Assembly: GCA_029851415.1 (NCBI GenBank)
Contig: CM056742.1
Span: 78,048,748-78,112,747 of the forward strand
Reading direction: 5' to 3'
Length of the DNA: 64,000 bases
Source: Eretmocerus hayati
Taxonomy: Eukaryota; Arthropoda; Insecta; Hymenoptera; Aphelinidae
Each line of letters begins with the position of its first letter. Within the stretch, counting starts at the first letter, position 1. The notes below the pieces were generated by a model. That model was given only the letters and a program-made list of their open reading frames with translations, was not told the origin of the DNA and ran no database searches. Positions 55,611 through 64,000 of the stretch are shown here, in pieces. A program made the position numbers and the translations under genes.

Positions 55611-56876
55611 GCTTGAAGACAAACCGGGGATCGAAGAGACTAAGATGTTCGTGAAGGAGGTAGTGGCGGTGACTTTGCGTCATATCAACTCCATGTTGCA
55701 CGGCCAAGCTCAATGTCGCAGCAGTGAGGAAACCCTGCTGTCCAAGAAGCTGGACGTGGAATTTTTCAAGGACGACGGTCCGCTACCACCAGGGCCACTG
55801 CGATACAAGGACCGAGTGAGTTACATGCGGAGATATGGCCGAAACCCTCCGCCAGACGAGGAACCAATGGGCGAGAGGAGAGCCATACTGATGGTCAACC
55901 ATCGAAATTGGCAGCCTCTCATTCAAAATTCCAATGTCTGGTTACTGGACGGCTCGTCCCACGTCCCTGGTAAAAATATTTGACTCTAATATTCGACTCG
56001 AATATTAGACTCAAGTCTTAGACTCAGGATTTGGGTCCTTTTTCGAGTCGAATATTCGAGTCGAATATTAGAGTCAATTTTCGGGGAATTAAAGGAACCG
56101 ACTCAGCCTTATTAATAACTTTTCTCGATATTTTTGAGACATTATATGGACGGAAAATGAATGGAAAAAATAAAAAAAAATACAAATATGACATATCGGG
56201 TGCCGACACCGGGGTTTGAACTCACAACCTTTCGGTCCCAAGTCCAACCCTCTACGTCCGTAGCCAGCGAGACGAGATATACATGTATACTTAAAAGGCT
56301 TACTTCAAGTGTGGGCAGCCGTATGGAGAATATAGCGTTATTCCGAATGGGTCACTCACTGTGAAACATTTCAACAGTACATGTATTATCGTGAAATGAG
56401 CGAATGAGCAGCAGGATGCTATATATTCTCCATGCGGTGACTTACAGTTCAAGTACGCCTTTTAGGTCAATACCCGTATCTCGTCTCGCTAGCCACGGAC
56501 GTAGAGTGTTGGACTTAGAATCGAATGATTGCGAGTTCGAATCCCGGTGTAGGCACCCGAAATCCCAATGATGGTTTTTTTTTCTTATTTCCATTCATTT
56601 TCCGGCCATATAACGGCTTAGGAATATCGAGAAAAGTTATTAACAAGGCTGAGTGGCTTATTTTGATTCCCCAAAAAAATGACTCTAATATTCGACTCGA
56701 ATATTCGACTCGAATAAAGGACCCAAATCCTGAGTCTAATACTTGAGTCTAATATTCGAGTCGAATATTAGAGTCAAATATTTTTACCAGGGGTGTACCC
56801 ACGAGCAACGGGGAGTTTCCTGAGCAGCTCACCTGAGCCCATTCCTGTCACCGCAGCAGACTACTCTCCGAACTAG
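55611..56876 (+). pseudogene. open coding segment interrupted by a foldback element, unknown
   Basis: After an acceptor-like TTAACAG the frame is open from 55611 to the foldback edge at 55964 (LEDKPGIEETKMFVKEVV..., GPLRYKDRVSYMRRYGRN, ILMVNHRNWQPL). If the foldback and one GT are skipped, the same frame continues to the TAG at 56874-56876. This suggests a real exon before the insertion. I recognise no family. An upstream open stretch ends at a GTAAGT near 55435, but its phase does not join cleanly. Confidence 0.4.
55965..56782. mobile_element. 818-bp foldback element with tRNA-like arms
   Basis: The whole unit is a near palindrome: both ends read CCCTGGTAAAAATATTTGAC, and similarity continues almost to the centre near 56380. 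The outer arms are built of ATATTCGAGTCGAATATT-type palindromes. Each arm contains a tRNA-like block with A-box-like GGACGTAGAG and B-box-like GAGTTCAAACC/GAGTTCGAATCC (about 56200-56275 minus and 56490-56560 plus). Flanking GT on both sides may be the target duplication. Confidence 0.8.
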
Positions 56877-57136
56877 AGGGAAGAATACGTGCATACGAGT
56901 GCCGATCGTGGAACGGTAAATGTAAACCGCCGATTCTTCAGTTGTGAAAAGTTCTGTAAATATTTCATCTCTCAAAGTCATCAATAATTTCAACTGATAT
57001 TTTTCCAGTCAAGTAACCATTAACGAGTTACTATTGAAAAGAGTAATAGAAAAGAGTAACGGTTGAACGTTGCGCTGGTAAAATCAATTTGAATTTTGTC
57101 TGTTGCAAAATTGCAAGTTAATTTTAGGGGGACATA

Positions 57137-57699
57137 TGCAACGGTTCAAACTTTCCGTTGGATAACTAATTTTGAAATTAGTTTTGTAATTTAGTAAACG
57201 CGTATTCAGTTGAGTCAAATCTTTAAAACTTTAGTTTAAGTTTTTAAATTATTATATTTTCATTAAAGATGTCCAAACCCTGAAAGAAAAAAAGTTGATT
57301 AATTTATGGTATTCATGAGTGATAAAAAAAAAAAGGTTTTAGCTTCATGCATAATTTTACAAAAAGTGTCAATCGGCAACATACCTTGGCTGTGAGGAAA
57401 AATTCCTCACAAAATTCAGCAAGCATTGAGTTAAAATCCAAATTTCTTCATTCTTGGCTGCTGAGAGTTATCGGAGGATGTCCTGATGATCCTTGTGGTC
57501 CCTGGGTCTTCCTCCGCAAGCTCTAGTACTTACCTATAAACCACAAAAACATATTACAATTATATCCTGGATCAGACTAGCATCTAGTTGTAATCAACTA
57601 AGATGCGTATATTCACTCATATTCATCCATCAATCCATGCACCTAAAAAGTAGAAAATCCATTTGCGGATTTTGGGGTACTCACCTCATATTCATAAAT
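57137..57699 (+). repeat. 563-bp direct repeat, copy 2
   Basis: This is the direct partner of 54530-55092. A purine-rich AGGGGGACATA precedes it, but that alone does not make it an LTR. Confidence 0.9.
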
Positions 57700-58589
57700 T
57701 TAACATAAAAACAGGTTTAAAATGGTCTCACATAATTGATGATGAGGCTGAAAACCTGTTGAAGCCATCCAGGTCCATCCAGAAGGCCCCAGACCAAGTT
57801 TGTAGTCGAACCAGACCTCCGTTCTTAAAAACCGCAAAAGAGGTCATCTGTGAAATTTGAGACTGAATTATCCTAGGTGCATGGGAGTTGGTGCATCTAA
57901 AAGCTCGTATTTTTTATAGCATTTTGAGCATATTCACCCATGCATTTAGTGCCAAGAAGCCCAAACTTGAGAAATTTTGGTGACTGCCAAAGACAGCTCC
58001 ATGCTAATACATAGGGAAACCGGCTCCCATTCTAACCTTGCGCATGCAAAAAGTACATCCTATTTAGGGAATGTAAGGTGATAAAGGGTTGCCGGGGGAC
58101 CTTATCTAAGTATTACGTGCAAAAAACCACAGTGAAAAACACTCATAGGTGAGTACTTACCCGATTTCAGACAGGTGTTTTTGCAGCTGAAATGCCTTTG
58201 CTTGCGACATGCACGCCGACTCAGCATCAGCATGACACGTTGCCGCTGCTGTTTTGGTGGCTCCCCAGGTCAATTAGCTGCACAAACCACCTGTCACAAC
58301 ACTCACAGAGTTTTTACAATTCACTATAACACCAGGACAACTGCACCACATCAAGCCATCGCCGAGGCGCCGGGCACCACACGAAGCAGACGACACCACT
58401 TGTTGCTGTCTCTCTCTCTCATTCTGTGCGCAAGTGCCAAGTAGCCGCGCATTTGCAAGCACAAAGTAATTAAAAAGCTCTTTACAGACAGATGGGGAAA
58501 GCAATTGCACGCTTTTACAATCTGTTTGTAAGAATCTTGTTCCAATTACCTGAGAGAGGGGGAAAACAGGGGGTCATGTGAGAATATGA
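57700..58589. other. no gene seen
   Basis: This stretch follows the second 563-bp repeat. Splice-like GTGAGTAC and GTAAGT motifs occur on both strands, but I find no frame that links them, and no repeat structure. Confidence 0.4.
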
Positions 58590-59090
58590 ATGGAGACAGA
58601 AAAGTTTTTCCCTTTTCCCTCCCCTATTACGGTTGAAAGGGGGAGAGCACGGAAACCAGAAGGGCCCTGCCCTTTCCCTATGGTCAAACCCAAGCCGCGC
58701 AAAGCGGCTGTCGTGTGTATATGTGATTTCGTTTCTGCGCACGACCGAGAGGGGATTGAAGTTCGGCGGCGCGGAAGCTTGCGAGGTCGGAGACGAGCTC
58801 CGAAAGCGTCACTTACGTTCCAACCACCAACCAAGAAATTACTCCTCCTGAAGAAGAGCTCTTGGTTATTGGAAGTGGGTCAAGTGCGGACATTGCTGCA
58901 CAACACATCAGTCCTGAGACTTCTGCGAGCTACAACGTCGTTCCAGCACCATATTCACCAGGCATTTTGCAGCCAAAGCTTCCGGCAACTCCGAGCTACC
59001 TGCGGATTCTGTGATTTCTTCGTCGCTGCGACTCAACAGTGCGGATGCCTCCGTACTCTCGCAAGTCCTCTCGTGACTGTAAGTTTTTAG
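58590..59090 (+). other. possible exon ending at a GTAAGT donor, unknown
   Basis: A 166-codon frame is open, but a second frame over 58800-58990 has a more protein-like composition (EEELLVIGSGSSADIAAQH, PAPYSPGILQPKLPATPSY). A GTAAGT lies at about 59078. It may be a host exon or chance in GC-richer DNA. No domain is recognised. Confidence 0.2.
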
Positions 59091-60576
59091 TACACTAACT
59101 AAAAATACTAATACTACCTCACACCCTCTTCTGGTTGATGAATCCCTAATTAAACTTGATTAGAGGAGACCGCAGCTCGATTTTTCTCATTGATGCTAAG
59201 GCTAGATGGGGATTTTCTTGCAGCATAAAATCAACCAGACTCAATTTTCCTATCCTATCTCATAGCTCATCCCTGATTCTCTCAATCAGAGGAGACTCGT
59301 TGCAGCAAAATCTATCGATGCCTGCGGCTAGATAGCAAAGTAGCTAAAGCGATAGCAAAGAGATAAAATCCTTACATCCTTTCTCTATCCTGTGAGAAAA
59401 AGCTACATCCCTAGTACGCCTAGAGGAGACAGATCCGCCATTTTGAAGCTTTCTATATTGAAGCTTGCAAAAGGCGATCCAGCTAATTTTCACACCCCAT
59501 TTTCATGAACTAACGGCGAAAATATCTCCAAATTTATTATTTGGTAGAGACGCTCGCTCATAGTACGTGTGCAAAATATAAGCTCACAGTGGCGCCGAGC
59601 AGAGCTGCCGTAGTTCATGAAAATATTTGTGCACTTTCTCGCACGCTGTTTTCAGGAATAACACGACGCGCAAGTGAACGACCCGCGCATTTTCTTTACT
59701 AGTCCCGTGTATTCTCCCGACCGGGAATTTTGCGGAAAAATCGTAGATTTCCCAACGTATGGGGAAGCTAGTGGGCTTATAAAGAAAAATAACGTAGTCA
59801 GTACTTACCTTTATGTACTCTTCGAATACACGCGCGTTGCAGCTTGTAGTGTCTCGTGTACACAAAAACCAACTTTGTGGTTTGAAAATCAGTAGTGTCG
59901 AGTTTTCCAGGATTTTCCGGCCCATCTGGCGACGACATTTTTTACAAATTGATCCAGTGATTTATAATTACAGTTTGATATTAACTGAGTTAAATTTTCC
60001 TAATTTTCATTGCAAATTTATCATTTTCATTCTATAAATACTAGAGCAGTGATAAAAAAGTGCGTTATTTTGAATTTATTATTCATCGAATTTAATTGTG
60101 TGTAAGATAAATAAAACCAGTCAATGCAAAACGCATTTACCAAGCCTCGTTATTAATAGACCCTGATATAACCATAACCCAGTGAGTGACCCTATTATTT
60201 GAAACTTTATTATTTCTGATTATTGCTTACATTATAAAAGAATGGTGCTGGCGATAATTTCTTTTATCATTTTCTGTAGCAATAGTGAAGCAAGTCGTAT
60301 TTTTTTTTTTGGATAACTATATAACAAAGAATTTCGATTATCATTTATATTTGATTATATCAGTAAAGAAGCAAGATTTTGATCATTAATTGATGAATCG
60401 ATTATTTTGTTGAGTGAACGAAAGCACCATTTATTATTTTCTTTGAACGAGACGTTTTTGCAAAGCAGAAAGGACGTTGTTCGCTGGCTGGAGCAAAGGT
60501 AGGTCTCGCCGCCTAGCAGATGTGGAATATAAAATTCCACCCATCATGAATTTATTAAAAATACGACGTTGCAAAG
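59091..60576. other. no gene seen; degenerate repeats near 59160-59430
   Basis: Three spaced copies of AGAGGAGAC, each followed by similar words (GATGC, GGCTAGAT, ATCCCT), suggest a decayed tandem repeat of about 130 bp. The remainder is AT-rich without clear coding. Confidence 0.4.
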
Positions 60577-62377
60577 CAGATGAGATGACAAACGAAAGGA
60601 AGGCGAAGGAATCGCCGGCTCGGCATTCAGAATATTTGCATTAGTATTCGATTACAATTTTTAATGAACTCAGAGTCAGGAAGGGATATTCTCTGAGAAC
60701 ATGAAAATCGATTCATGTATTGACTTCAAATTGGATCATGGAATTCGATTTTTGGCGCGGAGTACAAGGAGATGAAGTGATATTCTTCCGATAACCCGAC
60801 TTCATCATCGGGAGGAGCTATTCATACATTCTTTTCGGATCGGATCATGAAATTTGATTTTCGTTGCCACATACGAGGAGAGAAAGTGAAATTTTTTCGA
60901 TATCCCAACTTGGTTTTCGACGCAGATTTTTCAATTTGAATCAAGTAAAAAATTTTTCATCATCCCAAAAGGATTAATATAGGTCCTTCATCATCATGAG
61001 AACTCATTTATACAATTATTTTGGATCGAATCATGAAATTCGATTTTCTTTGCCACGTACAAGGAGAAAAAGTTACATTTTTTGATGTCCCGACGTGGTT
61101 TTCGACGCGGATTTTTCAATTTGACACGAGTAAAAATTTTTTTATCATTCCAAAGTCATAAGTATATGTTTTTCATTCTCGTGGAAAGCCATTCGTACAT
61201 TTACTTCGAATCGAATCGTGAAATTCGATTTTCCTTGCCACATACGAGGAGAAAAAGTGAAATTTCTTCGATATCCCGACTTGTTTTTCGACGCGGATTC
61301 CTCAATTTGACACGAGTAAAAATCTCATGAGAAGAAAAACTCGTATAAATCTTCTTGGGATGATAAAAAAATTTATAGTCGAGTCGGTTTGAAAATTTCG
61401 CGTCGAAAACCAAGTCGGGAGATCGAAAAAATGTGAAATTTTTCCTTTGTATGTGGCAACGAAAATCGAATTTCATGATTTGATTCGGAATAAATGCATG
61501 AATGGCTCCTCATGATGATGAAGAAGATATATTTATTGATTTGAGTTGATAAAGAAATTCTTACTCGAGTCAGTTTGAGGAATCCGCGCCGAAAAGCATG
61601 TCGGAGCATCAAAAAATGTGACTTTTTTCCTTGTAAGTGGCAACAAAAATCGAATTTCATCAGCCAATTCGAAATAAATGTATCCATAGCTCCCCACGGT
61701 GATGAAAAACATATATTTATCACTTCGGGACGATAAAGGAATATTTTCTCTAGTGGAATTGAAAAATCCGCGTCCAAAACCAAGTCGGGATATCGAAAAA
61801 ATTTGAATTCTCCTCCTTGTATGTGGCAACGAAAATCGAATTTCATGATTTGATTCGGAATAAATGCATGAATGGCTTCTCATGATGATGAAGAAGCTAT
61901 ATTTATCACTCTGGGTTGATAAAGAAATTTTTACTCGAGTCAGATTGAGAAATCTTCGTCGAAAACCTTGTCGGGACGCCAAAAAATGTGACTTTTTCTT
62001 CTTGTATGTGGCAACAAAAATCGAATTTCAGCAGCCGACTCGGAATCATTGTATGAATGGCTCCTTATAATGATAAAGAACCTATATTTATCACTTTGGG
62101 ATGATAAAAGCATTTATAGTCGAGACAGTTTTGAAAATCCGCGTCGAAAACCAAGTCCGGACATCGAGAAAAGTTGCCTTTTCCTCCTTGGATGTGGTCA
62201 CGGAAATCGAATTTCATGATTCGATTTGAAGTCAATGCATGAATCGATTCCCATGTCCTCAGAGAATATCCCTTCATGACTCTGAGTTCATCAAAAATTT
62301 AAATCGAATACAAGTGCAAATATTCATCTGATTGCCAGCCGGCGATGCCTTCGCCTCTCGTTTGTCATCTCATCTGC
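60577..62377. mobile_element. foldback element with tandem-repeat arms
   Basis: The outer ends GCAGATGAGATGACAAACGA are inverted at 62359-62377. Inside, each arm contains about four units of roughly 185 bp (GATCGAATCATGAAATTCGA, then CGACTTGGTTTTCGACGCGG), in one orientation to about 61330 and in the opposite orientation from there on. No target duplication or transposase is seen. The many open frames across it come from the repeat unit. Confidence 0.8.
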
Positions 62378-62515
62378 TTCTCTTTCGGCGCGCATCGTTC
62401 ATCTGCAAGCCAGATGCCCGCGCACGCGCACCGCGTCAAAACTACATCGTGCGATGTGTGACACATCGCAAAGTTAAGAAGTCGTGTTATGGACTACCAA
62501 CCCTGAGAGAGACGC
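62378..62515 (-). repeat. inverted copy of 54400-54535
   Basis: About 135 bp (AGGGTTGGTAGTCCATAACA ... GATGAACGATGC) match the reverse complement of sequence just right of the hAT-like element. In the first copy the match runs up to the 563-bp repeat; here it runs up to the foldback. It is probably an older repeat into which other elements inserted. Confidence 0.7.
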
Positions 62516-63225
62516 GAGATATTTAGTGGGAGAGAGACAGAGTATATATATATATATATCTCTGTTCCCCACACTACTTCCCCCCCCCTTTGTACGAGCG
62601 ATTAAATGATTTTTGGATGATTTTAGAAAATAATATGAAGAGGGAGTAAAAATACTATTTTTGAGATTTAACGCTTTTCGTGACGATTATTCATAAACAA
62701 ATAGATTGTAAAATAGCTCGATTTGTTTACATTGAGCTCCGTCTCAAAAAATAGATCTTTATAGCTCAGATTGATAAAACAAGTTTTATATACATTTATA
62801 CACATCAAAAAGATTTTGAACATATATTCAAGAAATGATTTTAGTCAATTTTCTCTCAGATTGTGCATTACAAAAATACTCATATGATTCATCATGATAA
62901 TAGTCTTTGTATATCCTGGAAAGAAAAAATATATTCTCAACGAGATATTCATGTATGATTCTTGGAGTTCTGTAGACGTTTTCACTTGGCTCTATTTTAG
63001 AGCTACACTTGAAGATTACACAGTTATCATCACTTGTCACTAATTGACTTTTGTTTCACTTCAACAAAACACAACACTTTCGATCGGATTCATCGTGAGG
63101 ATTTTCTTCTTTTTTGCTGGATACTGTCGAATGTGGGCACGGTCATCTCTTGAAGATGACTCTGAAGTTCCATTCGAATATCGTAATCGAAAGTCGAAAA
63201 ATTTTTTTTCCTGAATTCGAACCTC
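62516..63225. other. no gene seen; AT-rich
   Basis: A (TA)n run near 62545 and a C run near 62580 are followed by AT-rich sequence. A 70-codon frame at 62828-63040 (minus) has no recognisable features. Confidence 0.4.
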
Positions 63226-63229
63226 TGTT

Positions 63230-64000
63230 ACAAAATTTCTCGATTGGGATCGCTTTTTTGTGATGAAAGAAGGTGCCTGAATTTTTTGCAGCCCCCCCGG
63301 TGAATGCCGACACCCCCAAATCGGGGGTTGAAATACGGGGATTTTTTTAAGAACAGGCCAGGAGACTCTGTTCCAAAATTTCTCGATTGGGATCGCTTTC
63401 TTGTGACGACAGAGGGAGCCTGAATTTGCAACCCCCCCCCCCCCCGGTGAATGCCGACACCCCCAGATCGGGGGTTGAAATTCGGAATTTTTTTAGAACA
63501 GGCCAGGAGGCTCTGTTCCAAAATTTCTCGACTGGGATCGCTTTCTTGTGACGAGAGAGGGTGCCTGAAACTTTTTGCAGCCCCCCCGGTGGATGCCGAC
63601 ACCCCCAAATCGGGGGTTGAAATACGGGAATTTTTTTAGAACAGGCCAGGAGGCTCTGTTCCAAAATTACTCGATCGGGATCGCTTCCTTGTGACGAGAG
63701 AGGGTGCCTGAATTTTTTGCAGCCCCCCCCCCCCAGTGAATGCCGACACCCCCAAATCGGGGGTTGAAATTCGGGAATTTTTTTAAGAACGGGCCAGGAG
63801 GCTCTGTTCCAAAATTTCTCCATTGGGATCGCTTTCTAGTAACGAAGGAAGGTGCCTGAATTTTTTGCAGCCCCCCCCCCCCCCTGTGAATGCCGACACC
63901 CTCAGATCGGGGGTTGAAATTCGGGAATTTTAATAAGAACGGGCCAGGAGGCTCTGTTCCAAAATTTCTCGATTGGGATCGCTTTCTTGTGATGAGAGAG
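63230..64000. repeat. satellite, about 143-150-bp unit, continues off window
   Basis: At least five tandem units share CGATTGGGATCGCTTT, a C run of 7-14, GTGAATGCCGACACCCCCA and CGGGGGTTGAAAT, then AACAGGCCAGGAGGCTCTGT. Spacing between equivalent points is 143, 145, 143, 148 and 150 bp. The CCCCCAAATCGGGGG core can form a hairpin. Most of the length variation is in the C run. Confidence 0.92.

Noticed and set aside
54530..57699. LTR pair of a short retrotransposon
   Set aside because: The repeats begin TG but end AT, no tRNA primer site follows the first copy, and no target duplication was found.
61082..61982. Several overlapping frames of 80-157 codons on both strands
   Set aside because: They repeat the same peptide words because they read through the tandem units of the foldback.
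63228..63823. Open frames of 126 and 158 codons on the minus strand
   Set aside because: They are translations of the satellite unit, whose length is often near a multiple of three.

Overview
The window looks like repeat-dense nuclear DNA from an animal, most likely an arthropod. The reasons are the mix of insect-type Ty1/copia, BEL/Pao and Ty3/gypsy elements, a PHD-finger LINE, a DDE_4/SWIM/YqaJ transposon, tRNA-derived repeats, spliced-looking exons and abundant microsatellites. Nothing in it looks bacterial. I see no convincing intact host gene; nearly everything explainable is mobile DNA, much of it nested. Family names come from motifs read by eye and the species is not determinable.

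Layout. 1-4347: decayed copia element on the minus strand whose 3' LTR runs off the window. 4900-6098 and 19744-20940: inverted copies of a 1.2-kb repeat of unknown nature. 6119-6911: foldback MITE with palindromic subrepeats. 7062-16962: head-to-tail chain of LINEs (a 5'-truncated copy, a near-complete copy, and two ORF1-only copies), each starting in or beside the simple-repeat tail of the one before; a further truncated copy lies reversed at 17374-18055. 18600-33000: DDE_4 transposase remains (plus strand) convergent with a SWIM-YqaJ gene (minus strand), apparently a two-gene ISL2EU-like DNA transposon. It is split by a complete but decayed BEL/Pao element (21774-28396, TSD CAACA) and by a 2.7-kb TIR element (29542-32232, TSD AATT).

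33459-54329: hAT-like element (TIR CAGGGCCCTCCAACTCC, 8-bp TSD CTTGGCTT) with very long inverted arms that carry tRNA-like Pol III boxes. It contains two smaller TIR elements and, at 33517-47940, a young 14.4-kb Ty3/gypsy element with indistinguishable 460-bp LTRs and TSD CGTG. 54530-57699: a 563-bp direct repeat pair flanking an open reading frame that is interrupted by an 818-bp foldback. 60577-62377: a foldback with tandem-repeat arms. 63230-64000: a roughly 145-bp satellite continuing past the window.

The most notable system is the gypsy element. It has gag with three zinc knuckles, a canonical T TTA AAC -1 frameshift site, and a pol with a degenerate macrodomain-like segment between RNase H and integrase. 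It also has accessory ORFs on both sides of gag-pol, three of which share the same triple-CxxC module (CxxC-x27-30-CxxC-x12-13-CxxC). Two of these are tandem paralogues upstream of gag; the third is the C-terminus of a 399-codon acidic protein near the 3' LTR. No envelope-like protein is visible.
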